A stretch of 64,000 bases of DNA from Myxococcus sp046520405 (GTDB lineage: Bacteria; Myxococcota; Myxococcia; Myxococcales; Myxococcaceae): NCBI GenBank assembly GCA_046520405.1, contig JBKGHI010000005.1:27215-91214 (forward strand), in the 5' to 3' direction. How positions within the stretch are numbered: the stretch's first letter is position 1; every line of letters begins with the position of its first letter. Of this stretch, positions 53,527 through 62,397 are shown in pieces. The translations under genes and the position numbers were made by a program. The notes under the pieces are model-generated. The model had not been told where the DNA came from. It saw only the letters and a list, made by a program, of their open reading frames with translations, and ran no database searches.

Positions 53527-56039
53527 TCAGTGCCGCACGCCGCCGACGGCCGCCACGGGTGACGCATCGTCCCCGCGCGGCTCCGCCGCCGCCAGGGCCG
53601 CGTCCACCGTGCCCATGAGCACGTCCGGGCGGACCGGCTTCTCCAGCACGCGCAAGGGCACGGAGTCGATGAACGCGCGGGACTCCGGCGTATAGGCCCC
53701 GCCCGAGATGAACACCACCCTCGCGGCCTGGTCCGGCGCATGGGCACACAGGTGGTGGTAGACGGCGGCGCCGTCCGTCTCCGGCATCTGCAAGTCGCAC
53801 AGGATGACGTCGAAGCGGTGGCCCGCGTCCACCAACGCAAGCGCCTCGCCGCCCCGCGTGGTGGTGACCACGTCGTGAAAGGGCTCCAGCAGCAGCCGCA
53901 TGGACTGCGCGAGGCGCGGCTCGTCATCCACCACCAGCACCCGGCCACGCCGCGGCCCGGTGGGCTGCGGCAAGCTGACGCGCGGCAACGGCCTCGGCGG
54001 CGTGGGCACCTGCACTCGCGCGGGCGGCAACAGCACGCTGAAGACGGAGCCCCGTCCGGGCTCGCTGCGGACCTCCAACTCGCCCCCGTGCGCGCGGACA
54101 ATCTGCTGGCAGATGGCGAGCCCCAACCCCGTGCCCTCGCCGCTGGACTTGGTGGTGTAGAAGGCCTCGAAGATGCGCGGCAGCACGTGCGCGGCAATCC
54201 CCGCGCCGCTGTCCACCACGTCCACGCGGGCCCGCCCTGAGGCATCCGTGCTGGTGCGCACGCGCACCTCGTTCATCGACGGGTTGCCCTCCGGGATGGC
54301 CTGCATCGCGTTCACCAGCAGGTTGAGCAGCACCTGCCCCAACCGGGCCTCGCTGCCCGATACGCGCGGCACGGGCCCGAACTCCTCCACCAGCCGGGCG
54401 CGGTGGCGCAGCGCATGGCTGATGATGCGCACCGCGGGCGGCACCAGCGCGTTGAGGTCCACCAACCCCTGGTCCTGGCTCCCCTGACGGCTGAACACCT
54501 GGAGGTCGCGGACGATGAGGCGGATGCGCTCGGCGCCCTCCAACGCGCCGCGCACGCTGGACATCGCCTCGCGCATGCCCGTCATCCCGCCCTGCGTCAG
54601 TCCGCGCTCGGCGGCCTCCAGGTTCAACACCAGGTAGGCCAGCGGGTTGTTGATTTCATGCCCCACGCCGGCCGCGAGCGTCCCCACCGCGGCCACGCGC
54701 TCGGCCGCCACCAGGCGGGCCTGGAGTTCCTTGGTGGCGGAGATGTCGCGATGGGTGGCCACGAAGTGGGTGATGTCCTCGCCCGTGGCGCGCACCGGGG
54801 ACAGCAGCACCTCGCTCCACACGAGGCCGCCCTCCTTCTGCATCAACTGCACCTCCGCGAACACCGGCTCGCCCGCGAACAGCGACTGACGCGTGCGCTG
54901 GCGGAACTCCGGCTCCTGCGCGCCGTAGAGCTCGCACGGGTCCTTCCCCACCAGTTCCTCCAACCGGTAGCCCAGCAGCGAGCACAGGGCCTGGTTGGAG
55001 AACACGGTGCGCAGCGCGCCGTCGCCGCGCACCTCGGCAATGAGGACGCCTTCGTGCACGCTGCGCACGGTGGTGCCCAGCAGTTGGAGCTGGCCGATGG
55101 CGCGCTGCCGCTCGGTGCTCGCCGCCGCCAGCAGCAGCCCGGTGACGGCGTTGGCGGCGATGAAGAGCTGAAGCACCAGCAAGTCTTGCGTCAGGTCATC
55201 CGTGGCGAAGGGCCCCTGCCCCCGCGCGGTGCCCACGATGGAGGCCGCCGCGATGTACAGCGTGGCCGCCGCCGCGCCCCGAGGACCGAAGCGCAGCGCC
55301 GCCCAGGCGGACATGGGGAAGAGGAGGAACGTCGCCGCATGCGCCGCGCTGCGCGGCAGCTCGGGCACGAAGAAGATGGCGCCGCCCAGCACGGTGGTGA
55401 GGCCCGCCAGCACCACCGCCTCACCGCCCCGCCGAGGCCATGTCCAGCGCCGGAACAACATCAGCGGCGGCGCCACCACCAGCACGCCCATCAAGTCCCC
55501 CACCCACCACACGCGCAGGCCCGCGGCCAGGGAGGTCCAGGGAATCCGCGCGCTCAGCACGAGGCTCGCGGTGCCCACGACGGCGCTCACCCCCAGGCAC
55601 AGGCGCCCGCCCCCGCGCACAGCGCGACGACGTCGCGGATGCGCTCCAATCCCTTGTCGAAGCCCACCCGCCGCAGCAGGCCCACGCCGAGCACCGCCGC
55701 CAGCGTGTTGCCCGCGCCCACGGCGGGCGCCGCCACGGCGGGCACCTCCGACATGAACGCCATGAAGGACGCGCCCACGAAGACCCCGGGCCAGCGCGAC
55801 ACCCCCAGCACCACCAACCCCGCCAGCGCCACTCCCGCGGGTGGCCAGGCCGGGCTGATACTGCCCACGGTGGCCACCTTCTGCCCCAGGGTGCCCGCCA
55901 GGAGATACACGACGACCAGGCCCAGCATCTCCATCAGATGCCGGCCTTGGACTCCACGTACGGTGGCTCGGAGCAGCCCGAAGATGACCCATCCCCCCGA
56001 CACCCGCCCGCCGACCCGGCGGGTATCCATGAGCGCCAT
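53527..56039 (-). pseudogene. MASE1-PAS hybrid histidine kinase with receiver, one frameshift
   Basis: One membrane kinase of about 838 residues once repaired. The N-terminal MASE1 sensor has about eight helices (LGLVVVYLLAGTLGQKVATV, WPPAGVALAGLVVLG). The first frame ends at a stop near 55585. The next frame continues LVLSARIPWTSLAAGLRVWW after the five-C run at 55590-55594. A sixth base restores CAWGVSAVVGT. Then come a PAS domain, HisKA (VGHEINNPLAYLVLN), the ATPase domain (LLNLLVNAMQAIPEG, GTGLGLAICQQIV) and a C-terminal receiver (VLVVDDEPRLAQ, ILCDLQMPETDG). The start is uncertain: 56039, 56030 or 55934. Confidence 0.82.
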
Positions 56040-56170
56040 GCTAGCCGGGGCCGCATCGGTAATGCACCTGTCCCACGGTTGACCGGAAGGCAACCGTCCA
56101 GGAGCCAATAGGGAAAGTGCAATGGCTTCGGAACTGGCCCGTAGGGGAGGACAAGGAGGTCACCCGAACC

Positions 56171-56392
56171 ATGTCGCGTCCCGCAATCGCAGCCCTTCTG
56201 TCGTTCCTCATCCCCGGCGTGGGGCAGATCTACAACGGGGACCTGCTCCGGGGCCTCTTCTGGCTCATCATCACCCCGGGCTTCTGGATTGGTACCGGTG
56301 GGTGTCTGGGCTGGGTGTGCCACATCGTCGCCGCGGTCACCGCGCACAACCGCGCCGAGGACAAAGAGAAGTTCAGAGTCACGGTCGTGTAA
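56171..56392 (+). CDS. Small TM2-domain-like membrane protein
   Basis: A 73-residue membrane protein. It starts SRPAIAALLSFLIPGVGQIY, then NGDLLRGLFWLI and a second hydrophobic segment. This is the TM2-type pattern of two helices around a short GxGQxYxG loop, found in many small bacterial proteins of unknown role. AAGGAGGT lies ten bases before the ATG at 56171 and decides the start. The tail is charged. It is divergent from the MASE1 kinase gene. Confidence 0.82.
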   Translation: MSRPAIAALLSFLIPGVGQIYNGDLLRGLFWLIITPGFWIGTGGCLGWVCHIVAAVTAHNRAEDKEKFRVTVV

Positions 56393-56512
56393 CGCGGCGC
56401 CGTGACGCCACTCCGGACATGCGGGCGAAACGCGCTGCTCGCCCGCGTGTCAGGAAACCGACACGCCCCGCCGCAGATGCGCTCCGCAAGCCAGCAGCGC
56501 GCGCCCCGGGCG

Positions 56513-57100
56513 TCATTCCCCGGTGACGGCGACGCGCTCCCAACCGGGGGGATAGTTCGTCACGATGCCGTCCGCGTCGACATCCACCTCCGCGACGAAG
56601 CGGCCGCCGTTGCTCTCATAGCGGTAGCGCGTCTCGGTCAGCCGCGTGTAGCGCTGGGGCAGCACCTCCAGCGCGAGGCTCGGGATTCGAATCCACGCGG
56701 CACGCACGTCCGCCGCCTGTCCCACTTCCAGCCCGAGCCGCCGGATGGGCAGCGTGTTGGTGGACGGCGTGCACGCCACGTCGATGTCCGGGCAGCCGCG
56801 AAGGTGGACCACCTCCTCGTCGCCCTTCCACCAGCGCCGCTCCGCGTCCACGCGGAGCTGGAGCCGGGCCTCGCCGTCCCCGTTCCGCCGAAGGACGTGG
56901 ACCTCCTGCGTCTCCCACGCCGCGTTGGTGGTGACGGAGTACTCCACGAAGTGCGGCAGCCCTTCGTCCACGAGCACCACCGAGCCCGCGAGCACCCAGC
57001 CCTCCGGGCGCGCTCGCAGCTCGAAGTACTCACTCCCGGGAGACAGCAACCGCCGCCAGACCCGCGCGCGAATCCCGCGGGGTGATGCCTCAGCGTTCAT
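56513..57100 (-). CDS. Putative glycolipid-binding family protein (DUF1089-type)
   Basis: A 195-residue cytoplasmic protein matching the putative glycolipid-binding group. Landmarks are WVLAGSVVLVDEGLPHFVEYSV, GCPDIDVACTPSTNTLPIRRL near 105 and VDVDADGIVTNYPPGWERV at the C-terminus. The family name comes from a structural likeness to lipoprotein-sorting folds, and biochemical evidence is thin. It lies 24 bases behind gph on the same strand, so they may be co-transcribed. Confidence 0.85.
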   Translation of the reverse strand: MNAEASPRGIRARVWRRLLSPGSEYFELRARPEGWVLAGSVVLVDEGLPHFVEYSVTTNAAWETQEVHVLRRNGDGEARLQLRVDAERRWWKGDEEVVHLRGCPDIDVACTPSTNTLPIRRLGLEVGQAADVRAAWIRIPSLALEVLPQRYTRLTETRYRYESNGGRFVAEVDVDADGIVTNYPPGWERVAVTGE

Positions 57101-57124
57101 GGACCTTCCCTCCTGCTCAAAGCG

Positions 57125-57784
57125 TCAAGGCCTGGCGTCCCGCAACGCCGCCAGCAACTCCTCCGCGGTTGCGGCCACGGCGCGAGCGCCATGGGCCTGC
57201 AGCTCGTGCACCTCGCGGAAGCCCCAGGCCACGCCCACGCCGTACATCCCCGCCGCGCGCGCCGTGTCCATGTCGATGGACGTGTCCCCCACGAAGGCAC
57301 AGGCCGCGGGCGGCACACCCAGCTCCGAGGCCAGCGCCAGCGCCGCCGTCGGGTCCGGCTTGCGCGGCAGCTCCGGACGCTCGCCGTACACGGCCGCGAA
57401 GGGCACCCGTGGCAGCAGGCGTTCAACCAGGCGCTTCACGAAGTCGTCTGACTTGTTGCTGAGCACCGCCAGCCGCGCGCCCTGCTCCGCCAGCGCCGTC
57501 AGCATCTCCGGGATGCCCGGATAGTGGACGGTCCGGTCGAACAGGTGGTCGTCGTAGTAGGCCTTGTAGGTGGCCAGCACCGGCTCGATGAGCGCGTCCT
57601 GCCCCGCGGGCACCGCCCGGCGAATCAACTCCCGGACACCGCTGCCCACGAAGCGCAGGTAGGCGGCCTCCGGGTGGGTGGGCAGGCCGTGGTGGACCAG
57701 CGCGTGGTTCGTCGCGTCGGCGATGTCCCCCAGCGAGTTCACCAGGGTTCCATCCAAATCGAAGATGACGGCACGAAGCAGCAT
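57125..57784 (-). CDS. gph: Phosphoglycolate phosphatase-type HAD hydrolase
   Basis: A 219-residue HAD phosphatase that probably removes phosphate from 2-phosphoglycolate, a product of DNA damage repair and oxygenase side reactions. The nucleophile is in AVIFDLDGTLVNS (Asp9, Asp11), the second motif in LAVLSNKSDD, the Lys in ELPRKPDPTAAL and the acidic motif in AFVGDTSIDMDTA. The alpha-helical cap lies between residues 15 and 85. The substrate is inferred from similarity. It follows the gliding motor operon but is cut off from it by a terminator at 57804-57839. Confidence 0.88.
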   Translation of the reverse strand: MLLRAVIFDLDGTLVNSLGDIADATNHALVHHGLPTHPEAAYLRFVGSGVRELIRRAVPAGQDALIEPVLATYKAYYDDHLFDRTVHYPGIPEMLTALAEQGARLAVLSNKSDDFVKRLVERLLPRVPFAAVYGERPELPRKPDPTAALALASELGVPPAACAFVGDTSIDMDTARAAGMYGVGVAWGFREVHELQAHGARAVAATAEELLAALRDARP

Positions 57785-57803
57785 GAACAGGGGTCCTTCT
57801 TCA

Positions 57804-57839
57804 AAAACGAAAACGCCCTGGCCACGAGGACCAGGGCGT
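57804..57839 (-). terminator. Rho-independent terminator of the agl motor operon
   Basis: A 9-bp perfect stem (57813-57821 with 57831-57839) with a 9-nt loop. On the minus strand it is followed by TTTTCGTTTTTG, the clearest T tract in the window. It begins 31 bases after the stop of aglS at 57871. Confidence 0.88.
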
Positions 57840-57870
57840 CGCGGGGCCCAGAGGCCCCATCACCTGGAAG

Positions 57871-58455
57871 CTACGGGGTGGCCTTCGCGCTGGCTTCCTT
57901 CTCCGCGTCGCCACCACCGGCGGTAATCACCGCGAAGTTGATGTTGTTGTAGCCCGCCGTGGCGCAGCTGAACATCACCCGCTTGATGATGGAGTACTCC
58001 ACGTCCTTGTGGGCCTGGATGTTGATGTCGCCCTTGAAGGTGTTGGCCGTGTCCTGCGCCATGGAGTGGAGGTCCTCGTACTGCTTCTTCATGTCGCGGA
58101 GCTTCTCCTCCAGCGACGGAATGTTGAGGTACTCGTCCTTGGTGAAGTCCTCCACGCGGCCAATGATGGTGCCGGAGACGCTGATCTGCTCTCCAGAGAC
58201 CATCACCACCGGGTGCATCTCCACTTCCTGGACGTTGACCGCCTCGGGAAGCTCGATGTCCTTGGTCATGTTCAGCACCTCGCCCGTCGCGGAGAAGTTC
58301 GCGATGAGGAAGAGCACGATGATGATGAACATGTCGACCAGCGGGGTGATGAGCAGGTCGGAGTAACCGCTCTTCTTCGCGGTCGCGCCGTGCCCGAACA
58401 CCTTGGAGTGCTGGAGCCGCTTGCCGTATCGCTTGCCTGGAACCTGAATGGCCAT
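57871..58455 (-). CDS. aglS: TolR/ExbD-type gliding motor subunit AglS
   Basis: A 194-residue inner-membrane protein of the proton-driven motor that powers adventurous gliding in Myxococcus. One transmembrane helix (residues 38-58) contains the channel Asp41 in LITPLVDMFIIIVLFL. The rest is a periplasmic domain that would bind peptidoglycan or the gliding machinery. The longer C-terminal domain distinguishes it from AglQ. The start at 58455 gives MAIQVPGKRYGK. It is the last gene of the operon. The agl identity rests on gene order, lengths and the channel Asp, as recalled from M. xanthus. Confidence 0.85.
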   Translation of the reverse strand: MAIQVPGKRYGKRLQHSKVFGHGATAKKSGYSDLLITPLVDMFIIIVLFLIANFSATGEVLNMTKDIELPEAVNVQEVEMHPVVMVSGEQISVSGTIIGRVEDFTKDEYLNIPSLEEKLRDMKKQYEDLHSMAQDTANTFKGDINIQAHKDVEYSIIKRVMFSCATAGYNNINFAVITAGGGDAEKEASAKATP

Positions 58456-58481
58456 GACGTGTCGTGAGCTCCGTGAAGCGG

Positions 58482-58970
58482 CTAGCCCATCGCCGCGGAC
58501 ACCGACACCTGGGGCAACCCGGAGCCGATGCACTCGTCGATGATACGGACCAGGTCCTCGTAGCGGACCTTGTCTTCAGGCTGCAGGGTGATGGCGGACT
58601 GGTCCGGCAGCTGCGCCTTCAATTCCTTGAAGCGCGCCACCAGCTTGGACAGGTCCGTCTTGCCCTTCGCGTCCTTGGTGAGGGGAATCGGCTCGAAGGC
58701 GCTCTGGTCCGCGGACAGCCGCAGCTCCGTGGGCGTGATGAGCAGGTTGAGCTGGACCGTCTTGGTCTGCTCCTCCTGCTGCTGCTCCTCCTCCGTGGAG
58801 GGGCCACCCGCCTGCGAAACCTGGAGCCGGCCAATCTGGGTCCAGACCGCCGTCATGATGAGGAAGCTGATGGTCACCGCCATCAGGTCGATGAAAGCCG
58901 TGAGGTTGATAGAGGTGTCGAGCGACTTCTTGCCGCCTTTTCCTCCACCTGTGTCCATTCCGCCGGCCAT
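58482..58970 (-). CDS. aglQ: TolR/ExbD-type gliding motor subunit AglQ
   Basis: A 162-residue inner-membrane protein. The channel Asp lies at residue 28 (SINLTAFIDLMAVTISFLIM), the position at which an AglQ mutation is known to block gliding motors in M. xanthus. A periplasmic domain with an acidic-Gln stretch near residue 65 follows. With AglR and AglS it forms a TolQR-like proton channel. The ATG has AAGGAG nine bases upstream. It lies 122 bases after aglR and 26 bases before aglS. Confidence 0.88.
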   Translation of the reverse strand: MAGGMDTGGGKGGKKSLDTSINLTAFIDLMAVTISFLIMTAVWTQIGRLQVSQAGGPSTEEEQQQEEQTKTVQLNLLITPTELRLSADQSAFEPIPLTKDAKGKTDLSKLVARFKELKAQLPDQSAITLQPEDKVRYEDLVRIIDECIGSGLPQVSVSAAMG

Positions 58971-59092
58971 GGCGTTCTTCTCCTTCGGCCGCGCTCAGTG
59001 AGCGCCGGTGAGACTGATGGGAGCGCGCCGCGCGTCCCCACACCCGTGGGGACATGACAGCGCGCCCGGACTCCGGGTTCCCGAAGGACTTC

Positions 59093-59830
59093 CTACTCCT
59101 CGTCGCGGGCCGACACGGGGACGTTCAGGTTCTTGAACTTGTCCTTGTTGGCCACGATGAGGTTGAGGACGGAGACGCTGGTCTCGTTGATGTCGTTGAT
59201 GAGGCTCTGCGTGCGGCCCGTCAGCACGGAGAAGGAGATCAGCGCCGGGATGGCCGTGAGCAGACCGAAGCCGGTGCAGTTCATGGCTTCGGAGATACCG
59301 TTGGCGAGAATCGTCGCCTTGTCGGCCGGGTTCACGTTGGCCACGGCCTCGAAGCAGGCGATGAGACCGGACACCGTTCCGAGCAGACCGGCGAGCATCG
59401 CCGCGTTGCCGAGCATGGCCAGGTAGCCGGTGCGGGCTTCAATCTTCGGCGTCTCGCGGAGGCTGGCCTCGTCGAGCGCGGCCTGGACCTCGTCGTTGCC
59501 CTTCGGAACGTTCATCAGGCCGGCCTTGATGACGTTGGTCAGCGGCGTGGACTTCTGGCCGGCCACGTAGTTGATGGCCTTGTCCAGGTCACCGGCGTAG
59601 ATGTGCTTCTTCAGGCCGCGCAGGAAGGCTTCCTTGTTGATGGAGGCCTTGCCGAAAAGGATGATGCTGCGCTCGACCATGATGGCGAGTGCCACGATGA
59701 GGCAGGCGGCAATGGGGTACATACCCCACTGGCCGGCCTCCCAGCGCATGGCGACTTCTTCGAAGAAGCCCCGCTGAGGGCCGCCGACATTCGCCAGCAC
59801 GGTCAGGTTCGTCACAGACGCCAGGTTCAT
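59093..59830 (-). CDS. aglR: TolQ/ExbB/MotA-type gliding motor subunit AglR
   Basis: A 245-residue inner-membrane protein with three transmembrane helices. These are YPIAACLIVALAIMVERSI near 40, GYLAMLGNAAMLAGLLGTVSG near 140 and CTGFGLLTAIPALISFSVLT near 185. The TolQ/ExbB motif GLLGTVxGLI is present. It forms the stator channel through which protons drive the gliding machinery. It is the first gene of the operon. An inverted repeat lies 26 bases upstream of its ATG. The operon order (TolQ, TolR, TolR) matches aglR-aglQ-aglS. Confidence 0.9.
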   Translation of the reverse strand: MNLASVTNLTVLANVGGPQRGFFEEVAMRWEAGQWGMYPIAACLIVALAIMVERSIILFGKASINKEAFLRGLKKHIYAGDLDKAINYVAGQKSTPLTNVIKAGLMNVPKGNDEVQAALDEASLRETPKIEARTGYLAMLGNAAMLAGLLGTVSGLIACFEAVANVNPADKATILANGISEAMNCTGFGLLTAIPALISFSVLTGRTQSLINDINETSVSVLNLIVANKDKFKNLNVPVSARDEE

Positions 59831-60156
59831 CGAGTGTTGCCTCCACAGGCAGCTTGGTCCGCTCTAGCGGACCTTTCCAAACCTGACGTCCCCCCGAGCG
59901 GACGGTCCACCCGGTTGGGCGGCAGGAATGGATGTTGAAAACGGTGTGCCGACTTTAGGAATGGGCGTCAGGGGTGTCAAGGCAGGGGCAGTGGCGTTAA
60001 GTGCTGAAATCTCACAGGAATTTTGCGCTCAGCCCCCTCTTGCCAGGCCGGACTCCAGGCAGCATTGCGGGCATTTCCGGGGGGATTCCCAAGAGCCTGC
60101 GGATGTGACACCGCGCTCGCTTCCTGGGTTTCGTCGCGCGTGTTAAGGCCGGATTC
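59831..60156. promoter_or_regulatory. Divergent gap between aglR and the GspE-N gene, with inverted repeat
   Basis: A 326-base stretch without a gene. It holds GGTCCGCT, two bases, AGCGGACC (59856-59873), a perfect 8-bp dyad close to the aglR start that may be a leader hairpin or operator. No promoter pair is convincing on either strand, and I see no -24/-12 element. The GspE-N gene has GTTAAGG before its start. The middle of the gap is less GC-rich than the genes. Confidence 0.5.
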
Positions 60157-61050
60157 ATGGCGAGGAAGCGCATTGGCGAGCTCCTGTTGGAGCAGCGGGC
60201 GATCAGCGTCGCCCAGCTCGAGGCGGGGCTCGCGGCTCACCGGAAATCAGGTCAGCGGTTGGGGGCCACCCTCATCGCGCAGGGGGCGATCACGGAAGCG
60301 ACGCTCGCGGGCGCGCTGAGCCAGGCCCTGGGCATGCCGATGGTGGACCTCTCGGCCACCACACCCGAGTGGGCGGCGGTGCACATGCTGCGCGCGCGCT
60401 TCTGCGAACAGCATGACCTGTTCCCCATCGCGCTGGAGAGCGCGGGCGGCCGCAAGCAGCTCGTGGTGGCGATGAGTGATCCGCTCAACGTCACGGCGGT
60501 GGAGGAGATTGAATTCACCACCGGCCTCAAGGTCAGCCCGCGCGTGGCGCCGCTGTCCACCGTGCGCAGCGCCATCCTCCGCTACTACCACAAGGTACCG
60601 GTGGCGGCGTCCTCCGCTGCTGGCCGCCCCACGGCGCCCGCCAGGCCCGCCGCGAAGCCGGTGAAGGCCGCGCCCCCCGCCACGCGCCCCTCGGCGCCAC
60701 CGTCCGAGGACGACGACGAGGAGGTCATCATCGGCGAGGAGCTGCCACCCGGCGAGGCGACGCAGCGCACGTCCCTGGCGGAGCTGATCCGCGCCCGCGA
60801 AGAGCAGAGCAAGCAGAAGCGCGGGCAGGGCGGCGCCGCGAAGCCCAAGGCCGCCGCGGCGAACGCGAGCGGCGTGCTGGACGACCTGGACTACCTCTTC
60901 GGCCAGGCGCGCGAAGACCCGGACCGCGTAGAGGAGCTGGAGCGGAAGTTCTGGGCGCTGATGCGCATCATGGCGCGCAAGGGCCTGCTCACGAACGAGG
61001 AGTTCGCGCGCGAGCTGGACGAAGAGGACAAGGCCAGCGGGGAGTCGTGA
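60157..61050 (+). CDS. GspE/PilB N-terminal (MshEN) domain protein
   Basis: A 297-residue cytoplasmic protein. Residues 1-145 form the N-terminal domain of type II secretion or type IV pilus ATPases, with RIGELLLEQRAISVAQLEAGL, the ALGMPMVDL linker and VAMSDPLNVTAVEEIEFTTG. No ATPase domain follows. There is a Pro/Ala-rich linker, an acidic stretch (EDDDEEVIIGEELPPGE) and a helical C-terminus. MshEN domains in other proteins can bind cyclic di-GMP. It lies divergent to the gliding motor operon, which suggests a link to motility, but that is inference. Confidence 0.88.
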   Translation: MARKRIGELLLEQRAISVAQLEAGLAAHRKSGQRLGATLIAQGAITEATLAGALSQALGMPMVDLSATTPEWAAVHMLRARFCEQHDLFPIALESAGGRKQLVVAMSDPLNVTAVEEIEFTTGLKVSPRVAPLSTVRSAILRYYHKVPVAASSAAGRPTAPARPAAKPVKAAPPATRPSAPPSEDDDEEVIIGEELPPGEATQRTSLAELIRAREEQSKQKRGQGGAAKPKAAAANASGVLDDLDYLFGQAREDPDRVEELERKFWALMRIMARKGLLTNEEFARELDEEDKASGES

Positions 61051-61059
61051 GCGCGCGCC

Positions 61060-61080
61060 GGGCCGGGAAGAATCCGGCCC
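61060..61080 (+). terminator. Hairpin after the GspE-N gene
   Basis: GGGCCGG, seven bases, CCGGCCC, nine bases after the stop at 61050, without a T run. The remaining 200 bases before 61278 hold no gene I can support. They look like the promoter region of the Msr fusion gene. Confidence 0.45.
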
Positions 61081-61277
61081 ACGGCGTGCACCGCACTTCC
61101 TGTGAGCGCCGGAAATCGATCGCCGCTACATCGGAGCGAGTCGCCCCGTGCGCACGAGGCGCCTGCCTGCATGCCCGGCGAGCCCGAGGCCGTGACACTT
61201 TAACGGAAACCACCTTTGGGGCTCGCGCGTACACACCGAAGCCCCCGCACAGGCGGGAACTTCCGGAGACCGCGTCC

Positions 61278-62387
61278 ATGCCCACCGCCTCCCCATCCCT
61301 GGCCCGCCGATTCCTTCCGCTGGCCCTCGCGGCGCTGGCCGCGCTGTCCGCGTGCACCCAGGCCCACGGCGCCGCGCCCGCATCGCCGCGCCCCGCCATC
61401 CAGGACACGCGCCGCTATGAGAAGCCCTCGGACGCCGAGCTGCGGCGCACGCTGTCCCCGCTGGCCTATGAGGTGACGCAGCAGGGGGCCACGGAGCCCG
61501 CCTTCCGCAATCCCCTGTGGAAACACCACGAAGAGGGCCTCTACGTCGACGCGGTGAGCGGCGAGCCCCTCTTCTCCTCCCGCGACAAGTTCGACTCCGG
61601 CACCGGCTGGCCCAGCTTCACGCGCCCCGTCGACAGCGCCCGCGTCGTCGAGAAGAAGGACACCACGCAGGGCATGGAGCGCGTGGAGGTGCGCTCGAAG
61701 GCCGCGGGCTCGCACCTGGGCCACGTCTTCGGGGACGGCCCCGGGCCCACGAAGCTGCGCTACTGCATCAACTCCGCGGCCCTGCGCTTCGTCTCCGTGA
61801 ATGACCTGGCGAAAGAGGGCTATGGGGCCTGGCTGCCGCTCTTCGGCCGCCCCGTGCCGGCCGCCGCGGCGAAGCGGCAGGACGCGTCTCCCTTCACGGA
61901 GACGGCGCTGCTGGCGGGCGGGTGCTTCTGGGGCATGGAGGACCTGCTGCGCAAGATTCCCGGCGTCGTGCAGACAGAGGTCGGCTACACCGGCGGCTCC
62001 AGCGCGTTCGCGAAGCCCACGTACCGCGACGTGAGCTCGGGCAAGACGGGCCACGCCGAGTCCGTGCGCGTCGTGTTCGACCCCACCCGGCTGACGTACG
62101 AGACGCTGCTGGAGCAGTGGTTCTTCCGCATGCATGACCCGACGACGCTCAACCGCCAGGGCAACGACGTGGGCACGCAGTACCGCTCCGCCATCTTCTA
62201 CCTGTCCGACGCCCAGAAGCGCGTGGCCGAAGAGGTGAAGGCGCGAGTGGAGGCCTCCAAGAAGTGGCCCCGCCCGGTCGTGACGCAGATTGTCCCCGCC
62301 AGCCCGTTCACCCCCGCCGAGGACTCCCACCAGGACTACCTGGTGAAGAACCCGGGCGGCTACACCTGCCACTACATGCGGGACTGA
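61278..62387 (+). CDS. msrAB: Lipoprotein MsrB-MsrA fusion, methionine sulfoxide reductase
   Basis: A 369-residue exported enzyme that reduces both forms of methionine sulfoxide in proteins. The signal ends in lipobox LSAC (Cys near 25), so it works at the envelope. The MsrB domain (about 50-190) has KFDSGTGWPSFTRP and the catalytic Cys in RYCINSAAL. The zinc Cys pairs are absent: the first is DAVS and the second is also replaced. The MsrA domain (about 205-365) has the catalytic GGCFWGMEDL and resolving Cys in YTCHYM. The order MsrB then MsrA is the reverse of Neisseria PilB. GGAG lies before the ATG. Confidence 0.93.
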   Translation: MPTASPSLARRFLPLALAALAALSACTQAHGAAPASPRPAIQDTRRYEKPSDAELRRTLSPLAYEVTQQGATEPAFRNPLWKHHEEGLYVDAVSGEPLFSSRDKFDSGTGWPSFTRPVDSARVVEKKDTTQGMERVEVRSKAAGSHLGHVFGDGPGPTKLRYCINSAALRFVSVNDLAKEGYGAWLPLFGRPVPAAAAKRQDASPFTETALLAGGCFWGMEDLLRKIPGVVQTEVGYTGGSSAFAKPTYRDVSSGKTGHAESVRVVFDPTRLTYETLLEQWFFRMHDPTTLNRQGNDVGTQYRSAIFYLSDAQKRVAEEVKARVEASKKWPRPVVTQIVPASPFTPAEDSHQDYLVKNPGGYTCHYMRD

Positions 62388-62397
62388 CGCGCGGCTC

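Noticed and set aside
9600..55600. Programmed ribosomal frameshifting as the cause of the frame breaks
   Set aside because: The seven genes are of unrelated families, no slippery heptamer with a downstream pseudoknot is evident, and the families are not known to use it. Base loss in runs is simpler.
56684..56700. GGATTCGAATCC, like a tRNA T-arm
   Set aside because: It is part of the glycolipid-binding-type gene (WIRIPSL region), and no cloverleaf fits around it.
57871..59830. A Tol-Pal or ExbB-ExbD-TonB operon
   Set aside because: There is no tolA, tolB, pal or tonB gene, two TolR-type genes are present, and order, sizes and AglQ Asp28 fit the gliding motor better.
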